DNA from: Paracoccaceae bacterium
GTDB taxonomy: Bacteria > Pseudomonadota > Alphaproteobacteria > Rhodobacterales > Rhodobacteraceae
Assembly (NCBI GenBank): GCA_030148225.1
Contig: JASBTX010000003.1
Location: 47,804-111,803 of the forward strand
Direction: 5' to 3'
Length of the DNA: 64,000 nucleotides
In this document: piece after piece, positions 47,190-56,586 of the stretch
How positions within the stretch are numbered: position 1 is the first letter of the stretch
Layout of the letters: every line of letters starts with the position of its first letter
Program-made: the position numbers and the translations under genes
The notes under the pieces: generated by a model
The model's database searches: none
Told to the model about the DNA's origin: nothing
The model's input: only the letters and a program-made list of their open reading frames with translations

Positions 47190-47950
47190 CACGCAGGCCG
47201 GAAAAACCCAGCGCGGAAGACCTGACAGCCTATGTCGACGATGCTTTGCCGCCCGAACGCCGCGTTGTGATTGAAGAATATCTGGCGCAGTCACCCGATC
47301 TTGCCAGACAGGTTGCCGTGGATCAGGCGCAGGCACGGGATCTGCGCCGCGCCTTTCAGGGATTGGTCGCCGAGGCACCGGCCATGCATCCCCGGGACAG
47401 GCAGCGCAGCCTGCCGCCCTTGGCCTGGGCCGCATCGGTTGCGGCTGCGTTGTTTGTCGGCGGCGCGGCGGGATGGTACCTCTACCCGGCCCTGCAGATG
47501 CCGACCGTGCAGGGTGACATCGTGGCAGAGGCCTTTGCCGCACACAGGACATTTGTTGTTGAGGTCGCGCATCCGGTTGAGGTCGGTGCCGATGACAAGG
47601 GTCATCTGGCGACATGGCTGACAAACCGGCTGGGGCGCGAGTTCATTGTGCCGGACCTGCGCGTGGCCGGTTTGTCGCTGATCGGTGGCCGGTTGCTGCC
47701 TTCGCCAGAGGAACCGGCAGCGCAACTGATGTACGAGACGGATAGCGGTCAGCGGCTTACGCTGTATCTGCGGCGCGGCAGTGATGGTGATCCGCAATTC
47801 CGGTTTGCCAAAACAGCCACCGAACAGGCCTTTTACTGGAGCGATACCGATTTTGCCTATGCCCTGACCGGCGCATTGCCCCGCGCACGCCTGCTGGAGG
47901 TTGCCCATTTGTTGCAGGCCCAGTTCGGCGCCATCAGCGCCCCGACATGA
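47186..47950 (+). CDS. Membrane anti-sigma factor
   Basis: The N-terminal 70 residues (EDLTAYVDDALPPERRVVIEEYLAQSPDLARQV) match the cytoplasmic anti-sigma helical domain, but the His-x3-Cys-x2-Cys zinc motif is absent. One membrane helix lies at about residues 78-100, followed by a periplasmic domain of about 150 residues that ends in an ordinary soluble sequence. It overlaps the sigma gene start-stop and should sequester it at the membrane. Confidence 0.88.
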   Translation: MTRRPEKPSAEDLTAYVDDALPPERRVVIEEYLAQSPDLARQVAVDQAQARDLRRAFQGLVAEAPAMHPRDRQRSLPPLAWAASVAAALFVGGAAGWYLYPALQMPTVQGDIVAEAFAAHRTFVVEVAHPVEVGADDKGHLATWLTNRLGREFIVPDLRVAGLSLIGGRLLPSPEEPAAQLMYETDSGQRLTLYLRRGSDGDPQFRFAKTATEQAFYWSDTDFAYALTGALPRARLLEVAHLLQAQFGAISAPT

Positions 47951-48285
47951 GGCATGCCGCGCGCATTGCCGATCGCGCATGCTGATCGGGGACCTGCGCC
48001 GGTTGAATGCTTCAATCGACAGCAAGAAGCCGGGGGCGGTGATGGCGGTGGGGACGGGACCGGAATCGAACCTTCTCCAAGTAATCCAATACAGGTACCG
48101 CAAGCTGCAAAGGCCGAAGCTGTTGATGATAGGTTGTTTTTCTTTGGGAGTCTGAGAACTTTAATTTGCATCCACTCATTCGAACCAACTAGCCGTAGTC
48201 TTTTGACAGAGCGTGTTCCCGCACGTTGAGACAGGCGGGCCTCCTACCCATATTTTTGTTCGATACGAGGAAAGGATGGCTTTGA
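47951..48285. other. Intergenic region before htpX
   Basis: This 335-base stretch has no convincing gene. Minus-strand ORFs through it are proline-rich shadows. Its last 60 bases contain a heat-shock-like promoter for htpX. Confidence 0.5.
48226..48253 (+). promoter_or_regulatory. Possible heat-shock (RpoH-type) promoter of htpX
   Basis: TTGAGA, 15 bases, then CCCATAT resembles the sigma-32 pattern (CTTGAA and CCCATAT). The same spacing is seen before htpG, which strengthens the call. Confidence 0.4.
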
Positions 48286-49164
48286 ATGATACGCACATTT
48301 GCTTTGATGGCGGCGATGACCGCCTTTGTGGGCGTCGTTGGCCTTATGCTGGCTGGCGAAGCCGGTCTTTTCATTGCGCTGGCGATCGCATTCGGCATGA
48401 ACTTCTTTGCCTACTGGAATTCCGACAAGGCCGTTCTGCGGACGCATGGTGCACGGCCTGTGGATCAAAGATCGGCACCAGAACTGTGGGAGATGACGGC
48501 AAGCATGGCGCGGCGGGCGGGGATGCCAATGCCCGCGCTCTACATAATAGAAACCGAACAACCCAATGCCTTCGCCACGGGCCGCAACCCCGAAAACGCC
48601 GCCGTCGCCGTCACCCGCGGTCTTCTGCGCAATATGGCCCGTGAGGAGGTTGCAGGCGTGGTCGCGCATGAACTTGCGCACATCAAGAACCGTGACACGC
48701 TCACCATGACGATCACGGCCACTTTGGCAGGAGCCGTATCGATGCTCGCCAACTTTGCCATTTTCTTCGGGGGCGGACGAGATCGCCCTCTCGGTATGCT
48801 TGGCACAATTGCGATGATGATCCTGGCGCCTATGGCGGCGGCCATGGTGCAAATGGCCGTAAGCCGGGTGCGCGAATACGAAGCGGATGCCGAGGGGGCC
48901 GCGATCTGCGGAAATCCGGATTGGCTGGCATCCGCGCTGAACAGATTAGGGGTGCTCTCGGGCCGGATCGACAACATCGCCGCCGAACGAAACCCGGGCA
49001 CGGCGCATATGTTCATCGTCAATCCGTTGCACATGCAGGCTGTCGATAGCCTGTTCGCAACCCATCCACCCATTGAGAAACGGATTGCAGAGCTTCGCAA
49101 ACTGAATGGTGCGTCCAGCGGACGTAAACCCGCAAGGCAGCCCAGCTCAGGCCCCTGGGGCTAA
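48286..49164 (+). CDS. htpX: HtpX-family membrane zinc metalloprotease
   Basis: The 292-residue M48 protease has two N-terminal helices, the zinc motif [10 protein letters not shown], two further helices and the third-ligand region [14 protein letters not shown]. It degrades misfolded inner-membrane proteins. AGGAAAGGA precedes the start. It heads a set of stress genes (htpG, HtrA-like protease, groESL). Confidence 0.94.
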   Translation: MIRTFALMAAMTAFVGVVGLMLAGEAGLFIALAIAFGMNFFAYWNSDKAVLRTHGARPVDQRSAPELWEMTASMARRAGMPMPALYIIETEQPNAFATGRNPENAAVAVTRGLLRNMAREEVAGVVAHELAHIKNRDTLTMTITATLAGAVSMLANFAIFFGGGRDRPLGMLGTIAMMILAPMAAAMVQMAVSRVREYEADAEGAAICGNPDWLASALNRLGVLSGRIDNIAAERNPGTAHMFIVNPLHMQAVDSLFATHPPIEKRIAELRKLNGASSGRKPARQPSSGPWG

Positions 49165-49174
49165 TCGGGAAATA

Positions 49175-49202
49175 TTGAAAGCGGTGCATACGGATCCTAA
49201 AT
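49175..49202 (+). promoter_or_regulatory. Possible heat-shock (RpoH-type) promoter of htpG
   Basis: TTGAAA, 15 bases, then CCTAAAT lies 32 bases before the htpG ATG and matches the arrangement upstream of htpX. Confidence 0.4.
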
Positions 49203-49233
49203 CATGGCCGCGTGACAAATTGGAGGTGCAAAG

Positions 49234-51075
49234 ATGACCGAAGTTCTTGAGAAAGAAACTTTTTCCTTCCAAACGGAAGTCGGCCAGCTTCTGGAGATTG
49301 TCGCGAGCTCGCTTTATTCGAACCGCGAAGTGTTTCTGCGGGAGCTGGTCTCGAACGCGTCAGACGCTTGCGACAAGCTCCGCTACGCTGCTTTGACCGA
49401 CGCGAGCCTCGCACCTCCAGAAGGGTTCGCGATCACCCTTGGCGTTGACAAAAAGACACTGTCGATTTCGGACAATGGCATCGGGATGAACCATGCCGAT
49501 TTGCTCGACACCCTTGGCACCATCGCAAAATCCGGGACAGGCGCATTTATCGAGGCGCTGAAGGCCGAGGAGAAAGACACACCCGGCTTGATCGGCCAAT
49601 TCGGCGTTGGGTTCTACTCGGCCTTCATGGTCGCTAGCCAAGTTGACGTTCTGACCCGCAAAGCCGGTAAAACCGACGCCTGGCTTTGGTCCTCGGACGG
49701 CAAAGGCGGGTTCACGATTGAACCGGCCACGCGCGAGGCGGCCGGCACAACCGTCACGCTGCACCTTAAGAAAGACGCCAAGGAGTTCGCGGAAGAGGCG
49801 CGCATCCGCCACATCATCAAGACCTATTCCGAGCATATCAGCTTCCCGGTAAAGCTGGGCGATGACACGTTGAACGCGGCCGAAGCCCTCTGGACCCGCC
49901 CGGCCAAAGACATTTCCGAAGAGCAGTACACCGAATTTTACAAGCATACGTCGCATGCCTTCGACACGCCGTGGCACGTCATGCACAACAAGGTCGAAGG
50001 CACGCTAAATCACACGAGCCTCTTGTTCGTGCCCTCGGTTCAGCCCTTTGATCTCTTTGATGCCGAACGGAAGAGCCATGTGAAGCTCTACGTGAACCGG
50101 GTGTTCATCTCCGAGACAACCAAAGATCTGATCCCGGCCTATCTGCGGTTCCTGCGCGGGGTGGTCGACAGTCAGGATCTGTCGCTAAACGTCAGTCGCG
50201 AGATGCTTCAGACCGACCCGAAGCTAGCGAAGATCAAAACTCAGGTGACCAAGAAGGTGCTGAGCGAGCTCAAGAAAAAGGCCGCCAAAGCGCCGGAGGA
50301 CTATTCGAAATTCTGGGGGAATTTCGGCGCGGTGCTAAAAGAGGGGCTCGTCGAAGATCCATCTTTGCGTGACCGGATCCTTGAGGTCTGCCGTTTTGCC
50401 TCCACCGGAGAGGACGGATTGACGAGCCTCGCGGGTTATGTGGAACGCATGAAAGAGGGCCAGGAGGCGATCTTCTACATTGCGGGCGATGACGCGGCCA
50501 AACTGGCGCAATCGCCGCATCTCGAAGGCTTCAAGGCCAAGGGCGTCGAAGTGCTGCTGCTGTCGGATCACGTGGACGAATTCTGGCTCCAGCACATCAC
50601 GGAATTTGACGGAAAGCCGCTCAAATCCATCACCCGAGGTGCAGCGGATCTGGATGCGATTGAGGCTGAGGAAAAGCCCGACGAAGACAAAGCCGAGGAA
50701 GCAGATCTGTCCAAGCTGATTGCTGCAATCAAGGCGGAACTTGGCGAACTGGTCAAAGACGTGCGGCCTTCCAAACGCCTCACGGACAGCCCGGTTTGCC
50801 TGATCGCCGATGAGGGTGACATGGACGTGAACCTGGAGCGTTTGCTCAAACGGCATGGCCAGCTGCAAACTGGCATGCCGCGTGTGCTGGAGCTGAACCC
50901 GAGCCACGCGATCATCACAAAACTGGCGGAACGCGCGGACGGCGACGATCTGTTGAAGGACGCGGCACATTTGCTGCTCGATCAGGCGCGCATTGTCGAA
51001 GGAGAAACACCCACCGACGCAGCTGCTTTTGCCCGCAGGCTCGGCAGCGTCATGTCCCGCGCTTTTGAAGTGTGA
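49234..51075 (+). CDS. htpG: Hsp90-type molecular chaperone
   Basis: This 613-residue chaperone has the GHKL ATPase motifs LVSNASDACDKLR, SDNGIGM, GTIAKSGTGAF and GQFGVGFYSAFMV. The middle domain has the catalytic Arg in LNVSREMLQ, and the dimer domain covers about residues 500-613. Length is normal. GGAGG precedes the ATG. The stop overlaps the possible GTG start of the protease gene. Confidence 0.96.
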   Translation: MTEVLEKETFSFQTEVGQLLEIVASSLYSNREVFLRELVSNASDACDKLRYAALTDASLAPPEGFAITLGVDKKTLSISDNGIGMNHADLLDTLGTIAKSGTGAFIEALKAEEKDTPGLIGQFGVGFYSAFMVASQVDVLTRKAGKTDAWLWSSDGKGGFTIEPATREAAGTTVTLHLKKDAKEFAEEARIRHIIKTYSEHISFPVKLGDDTLNAAEALWTRPAKDISEEQYTEFYKHTSHAFDTPWHVMHNKVEGTLNHTSLLFVPSVQPFDLFDAERKSHVKLYVNRVFISETTKDLIPAYLRFLRGVVDSQDLSLNVSREMLQTDPKLAKIKTQVTKKVLSELKKKAAKAPEDYSKFWGNFGAVLKEGLVEDPSLRDRILEVCRFASTGEDGLTSLAGYVERMKEGQEAIFYIAGDDAAKLAQSPHLEGFKAKGVEVLLLSDHVDEFWLQHITEFDGKPLKSITRGAADLDAIEAEEKPDEDKAEEADLSKLIAAIKAELGELVKDVRPSKRLTDSPVCLIADEGDMDVNLERLLKRHGQLQTGMPRVLELNPSHAIITKLAERADGDDLLKDAAHLLLDQARIVEGETPTDAAAFARRLGSVMSRAFEV

Positions 51076-51089
51076 CGGGGTGCCGGTCG

Positions 51090-52124
51090 ATGTTGCGATT
51101 GGTGTTGAAAATGGCGCTGGTTCTGTCTTTGGCGGTTCCAGCGCTGGCGCAGGAGCTAACAGCGCCTGAAGAGCGCCTGATCTCCCTTTTTGAAACCTCG
51201 CGGTCCTCTGTCGTGTCCATTACGACCGGACAACGGCGCGTTGATCCCTGGCTGCGACGGGCGGAAATCGTGCCAAGCGGCTCGGGGTCCGGGTTCTTCT
51301 GGGGAGATGATGGCCATATTGTCACGAATGCGCATGTGATCCAGCGCGCTGTCCGCGCGGACATTCATATGGCTGATGGACGGGTCTTGCCTGCACGCCT
51401 TGTGGGCGCGGCACCGCAATACGATCTTGCCGTGCTCCAGGTGGACCTGGATGGCACTGCGGCGGAGCCCTTGGAGAACGGCAACAGCGGCGACCTGCGC
51501 GTTGGGCAAAGCGTGTTGGCGATCGGCAATCCGTTCGGATTGGATTGGACGCTGACAACCGGCATCGTTTCTGCGCTGGAGCGCGAAATTCCCATCGGGA
51601 ACGGCGTGATTGAGGGGCTGATCCAAACCGACGCCGCGATCAATCCAGGTAATTCTGGCGGCCCGCTTCTGGACAGTTCCGGCCGGCTGATCGGGGTGAA
51701 CACGTCGATCTTCAGCCCGTCAGGCGCAAGCTCCGGCATCGGGTTTGCTGTGCCCGTCGACCTCGTCAAGCGCGTCGTGCCTCAGTTGATTGCAAACGGT
51801 GTGTATCGCCCACCCGTCCTTGGCATACGCTTTGATCCGCGCATCAATCAATTGGCGCGTCAGAATGGGATTGAGGGCGTCGTTATCTTGTCTGTCGAGC
51901 CTGGTGGCCCCGCCGAAGCGGCGGGCCTGAGGGCGGCGCAACGTGGTCGCAATGGCGGTCTTCTACCTGCCGATGTCATTCAGCAGGTAAACACACGTCG
52001 GATAGTATCCGGGGATGACCTGAGCGCAGCGCTCGATGATTATGAAGCGGGAGACGAGGTCACCCTGTTGGTCTGGCAAGACGGGGAAACCCGGGAGGTC
52101 ACCCTACGCCTTGCCGCGCCGTAA
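51090..52124 (+). CDS. HtrA/DegP-like periplasmic serine protease
   Basis: From ATG at 51090 a signal peptide (cleavage near ALAQE) leads to a trypsin-like domain. The triad is His in VTNAHVI, Asp in YDLAVLQ and Ser in NPGNSGGPLLD. One PDZ domain occupies about residues 235-344 (GVVILSVEPGGPAEAAGL). At 344 residues with one PDZ it is closer to DegS-like or plant-type HtrA than to DegP. It lies after htpG and is probably co-transcribed, linking cytoplasmic and periplasmic protein quality control. Confidence 0.9.
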   Translation: MLRLVLKMALVLSLAVPALAQELTAPEERLISLFETSRSSVVSITTGQRRVDPWLRRAEIVPSGSGSGFFWGDDGHIVTNAHVIQRAVRADIHMADGRVLPARLVGAAPQYDLAVLQVDLDGTAAEPLENGNSGDLRVGQSVLAIGNPFGLDWTLTTGIVSALEREIPIGNGVIEGLIQTDAAINPGNSGGPLLDSSGRLIGVNTSIFSPSGASSGIGFAVPVDLVKRVVPQLIANGVYRPPVLGIRFDPRINQLARQNGIEGVVILSVEPGGPAEAAGLRAAQRGRNGGLLPADVIQQVNTRRIVSGDDLSAALDDYEAGDEVTLLVWQDGETREVTLRLAAP

Positions 52125-52138
52125 TAGCTGACACGACC

Positions 52139-52408
52139 TTAGTGGAGTTTGAACTCACCTTTCACGTTTTGCCATTCACCCGGTGAAATCTGTTTGCGGT
52201 GCACGAACTTCACGGAATGCAGAGGGCCGTCGATTTCCGCCTGCCAATACTCGATGAATTCGAACAAGCGCGGATGGTCGGGCGCGATATCGTAGTCCTG
52301 CCAGGTGAACGTATTAAGAACGCTTTGAAAGTCCGGCATCCGATAGAAAAACTCTGCAGTCGTCAGCCCGTATCCCGCCAACATCAGTTCCGTTTCAGAT
52401 GGTCTCAT
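52139..52408 (-). CDS. Usg family protein
   Basis: From ATG at 52408 (GGAGAT upstream) the product has 89 residues: MRPSETELMLAGYGLTTAEFFYRMPD, LNTFTWQDYDIAPDHPRL and EIDGPLHSVKFVHRK match the alphaproteobacterial Usg family, named from a gene near trpF in Caulobacter. Function is unknown. It converges with the protease gene and is divergent from groES. Longer readings of the frame add non-homologous residues. Confidence 0.85.
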   Translation of the reverse strand: MRPSETELMLAGYGLTTAEFFYRMPDFQSVLNTFTWQDYDIAPDHPRLFEFIEYWQAEIDGPLHSVKFVHRKQISPGEWQNVKGEFKLH

Positions 52409-52637
52409 GTGATCTCCAAATCCGTTTCGATGAGACCAGTTTTCAAAAACAAGGGCCGTACGGCAAGAGTTTTTGCGCGCTACTTTTGAGCCCAAAGCTA
52501 TGTCCAGTTTCGAACTAAGCTCTCGGAGCTTCTTGAGTGTTCGTAAACATAACACGTCGTAAGTCGTTGTTTTTAAGTCAGACAAAATTTCACGCAGCCT
52601 ATTGAAATCCAAAACTGGCGCGCCGATCTAAATGGCG

Positions 52638-52664
52638 TTGGCACTCCGTCGACGTGAGTGCCAA
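52638..52664. promoter_or_regulatory. CIRCE element upstream of groES
   Basis: TTGGCACTC and GAGTGCCAA form a perfect inverted repeat with a nine-base spacer, extended to ten bases by a flanking G/C. The classical CIRCE is TTAGCACTC-N9-GAGTGCTAA. It predicts HrcA repression of groESL. Confidence 0.93.
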
Positions 52665-52697
52665 CAGCAGTGACACTTGAACGGAGGAGCGTTTCAC

Positions 52698-53009
52698 ATG
52701 GCTTTTACACCCCTGCATGATCGTGTTGTTGTGCGTCGCATCGAGAGCGACGAGAAGACCGCTGGTGGGCTGATCATTCCCGACACCGCGAAAGAAAAGC
52801 CCAGCGAAGGCGAAGTGATTTCTGTTGGCCCCGGCGCGCGGGACGACGCCGGCAATCACATCGCCATGGCGGTCAAGGCAGGCGATCGTATTCTTTTCGG
52901 TAAATGGTCCGGGACCGAAATCACCCTTGATGGTGAGGACCTGCTCATCATGAAAGAGAGCGACATCCTCGGGATTATCGAGGACGCTGAATTGGCCAAA
53001 GCCGCCTAA
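52698..53009 (+). CDS. groES: Co-chaperonin GroES
   Basis: This 103-residue co-chaperonin includes [19 protein letters not shown], the mobile-loop text [15 protein letters not shown] and the roof region [15 protein letters not shown] precedes the ATG at 52698. It caps GroEL and is in an operon with it, 33 bases upstream, under a CIRCE site. Confidence 0.97.
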   Translation: MAFTPLHDRVVVRRIESDEKTAGGLIIPDTAKEKPSEGEVISVGPGARDDAGNHIAMAVKAGDRILFGKWSGTEITLDGEDLLIMKESDILGIIEDAELAKAA

Positions 53010-53021
53010 TTCCAAACGTAG

Positions 53022-54671
<1,650 letters not shown>

Positions 54672-54674
<3 letters not shown>

Positions 54675-54703
54675 GTCGATTTCGCATCGCGAAATCAGAC
54701 CTA
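54672..54703 (+). terminator. Hairpin at the groEL stop codon
   Basis: The stem TAGGTC-GATTTCGC pairs with GCGAAATC-A-GACCTA around a three-base ATC loop, with one bulged A. It begins with the stop codon itself. No U-run follows, so it may protect the 3' end rather than terminate. Confidence 0.6.
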
Positions 54704-54874
54704 GGTAAAAACATGCAAACCATCAGGTGACGCGGGCCCTGCTCGCGCCGCCCCACGTGACCGTCCAAAAGAGGCGGCCCCGTGTTGCAGGGAGCACCTC
54801 TTAGTTTCGGTCAAATCTCAGCCGCTGGCGTGTCCGGTTCCGGGCGCGCTGGCCCGAACTGGAGGCAAAGACCA

Positions 54875-55822
54875 ATGACGACGCTTGTTGAAGCCCGAGG
54901 GCTGAAAAAGCGCTTCGGGGACATGACCGCGGTCGATGATGTCTCTCTGTCTGTTGCACGGGGAGAGGTTGTCGGGTTTCTCGGTCCAAACGGGGCGGGT
55001 AAATCCACCACGATGAAGATGATTACCGGGTTTTTGGAACCCGACACTGGCACGGCTGAGGTCGGCGGCCATGATGTCTGGCGTGACCCCACCTCAGCAA
55101 AAGCCAAACTGGGCTACCTGCCGGAGGGCGCGCCCGCCTATGGCGACATGCCCGTGGCCGATTTTCTGAGCTTCGTCGGCAAGATGCGCGGCCTGCGCAA
55201 AGCCGAGTTGACCAACCGGCTTGCCGAGATGGCCGAACGTGTGCGCCTGACCGACGTCTGGTCACGGCCCATCGAGGCGCTGTCAAAGGGCTATCGTCGC
55301 CGCGTCGGCATCGCTCAGGCACTGATCCACGATCCGGACGTGCTGATCCTTGACGAGCCGACCGATGGTCTTGACCCGAACCAGAAACACGAAATGCGCA
55401 ACCTCATTCGGGAAATCGCGCCCAACAAATCCATCATCGTCTCGACCCACATCCTTGAAGAGGTCGAGGCCGTGTGTTCCCGCGCGGTGATCATCGCGAG
55501 CGGTAAAGTCGTCGCTGACGCCACGCCGCGCGATCTTGTCGGCTCCAAAGACGACGGACGCGCCATCCAGATCCGCATCGGCTCACCCGAGGAGGCGTCG
55601 GTCATCGAAAAGATCAAGCCGCTCGCAGATGGGGCCGAACTTGAGGTGATGGAGCGCATGAATGGCTCCACGCGGGTACTTCTGCGATACAATGACAAGC
55701 CAGAAGACACGCGCGCCATTGAGACTCGTCTAAGGTCGGCAGACTTGCCCGTCGAGGAAGTTGGCATCTATCGCCCGCGCCTCGAAGACGTCTTCCGCGA
55801 TGTGACCACCCGTATTCACTAA
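54875..55822 (+). CDS. ABC transporter ATP-binding protein (gliding/ABC-2 type, GldA-like)
   Basis: From ATG at 54875 (GGAGG upstream) the product has 315 residues with Walker A (GPNGAGKST), signature LSKGYRRRVGIAQAL, Walker B (LILDEPTDGLD) and switch His in VSTHILEEV. A C-terminal domain follows. It is of the ABC-2/GldA type and heads a three-gene operon with a permease and a GldG-like protein. The substrate is unknown; many bacteria without gliding carry this set. Confidence 0.9.
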   Translation: MTTLVEARGLKKRFGDMTAVDDVSLSVARGEVVGFLGPNGAGKSTTMKMITGFLEPDTGTAEVGGHDVWRDPTSAKAKLGYLPEGAPAYGDMPVADFLSFVGKMRGLRKAELTNRLAEMAERVRLTDVWSRPIEALSKGYRRRVGIAQALIHDPDVLILDEPTDGLDPNQKHEMRNLIREIAPNKSIIVSTHILEEVEAVCSRAVIIASGKVVADATPRDLVGSKDDGRAIQIRIGSPEEASVIEKIKPLADGAELEVMERMNGSTRVLLRYNDKPEDTRAIETRLRSADLPVEEVGIYRPRLEDVFRDVTTRIH

Positions 55823-55839
55823 AACGAAGGACCGAAACC

Positions 55840-56586
55840 ATGACTGCTTCGCTTTCTTCGGTGAGCGTCGTCTTTGGCCGTGAGTTCCGCGCCTACTTTG
55901 CGACGCCGCTTGCCGCGATTTTCCTTGTTGTGTTCCTGGCCCTTGCTGGGGCGATGACCTTCTTTGTCTCTGGTTTCTTTGCCCGAGGCAGCGCCGATAT
56001 GGCGGCTTTTTTCACATGGATGCCGTGGCTCTTTCTCGTGCTACTCCCGGCCATCGGCATGCGCCTTTGGGCGGAAGAGCGGCGCTCTGGCACCATCGAG
56101 CTGTTGATGACCATGCCTGTTGCGCCCTGGACCATCGTGCTGGGCAAGTTCCTTGCAGGCTGGGCCTTTACCGGCGTCGCGCTGGCGCTGACCACCCCGC
56201 TGTGGATCACGGTCACTTGGCTGGGTAGTCCTGATAACGGCGTCATCGCAGCTGGATACCTGGGCACGTTCCTGATGGCTGGGGCCTTTCTGGCCGTTGC
56301 CGCCTGCATCTCGACGCTGACCAAGAACCAGGTGATTGCGTTCATCTCGGCCGCCATCGTGACCTTCCTTCTGGTCACGGCCGGGCTTGAGCTTGTGCTG
56401 GGCGCGATCCGCGGTTGGGCACCTTACTGGCTGACGGAAGCCGTCGCCGCGTTGTCGGTGCTCGAACACTTCCAGCGTATCACCCAAGGACTGATTGAGG
56501 CGCCGACGCTGATCTTCTTCGGCTCGCTCATCATCCTTGCTCTCATGATCAACACGTTCCTCGTGGACCTGAAGAAGGCTCAATGA
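55840..56586 (+). CDS. ABC-2 type permease (GldF-like)
   Basis: The 248-residue protein has six helices: the ABC-2 opening VFGREFRAYFATPLAAIFLVVFLALAG, RLWAEERRSGTIELLMTMPV with the conserved SGTIELL, and a long hydrophobic second half. It pairs with the ATPase at 54875 and lies upstream of the GldG-like gene, which overlaps it by four bases. Confidence 0.88.
   Translation: MTASLSSVSVVFGREFRAYFATPLAAIFLVVFLALAGAMTFFVSGFFARGSADMAAFFTWMPWLFLVLLPAIGMRLWAEERRSGTIELLMTMPVAPWTIVLGKFLAGWAFTGVALALTTPLWITVTWLGSPDNGVIAAGYLGTFLMAGAFLAVAACISTLTKNQVIAFISAAIVTFLLVTAGLELVLGAIRGWAPYWLTEAVAALSVLEHFQRITQGLIEAPTLIFFGSLIILALMINTFLVDLKKAQ

Noticed and set aside
48060..48075. GGAATCGAACC motif resembling a tRNA T-arm
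   Set aside because: The flanking bases do not form a T-stem, and no acceptor, anticodon or D-arm can be folded around it.
47857..48171. Minus-strand proline-rich ORF across the anti-sigma 3' end and intergenic region
   Set aside because: It overlaps the well-supported anti-sigma gene, lacks a ribosome site and has no recognisable domain.
52409..52612. N-terminal extension of the Usg frame
   Set aside because: The ATG at 52408 has a good ribosome site and matches the family start; the extra 68 residues show no homology.
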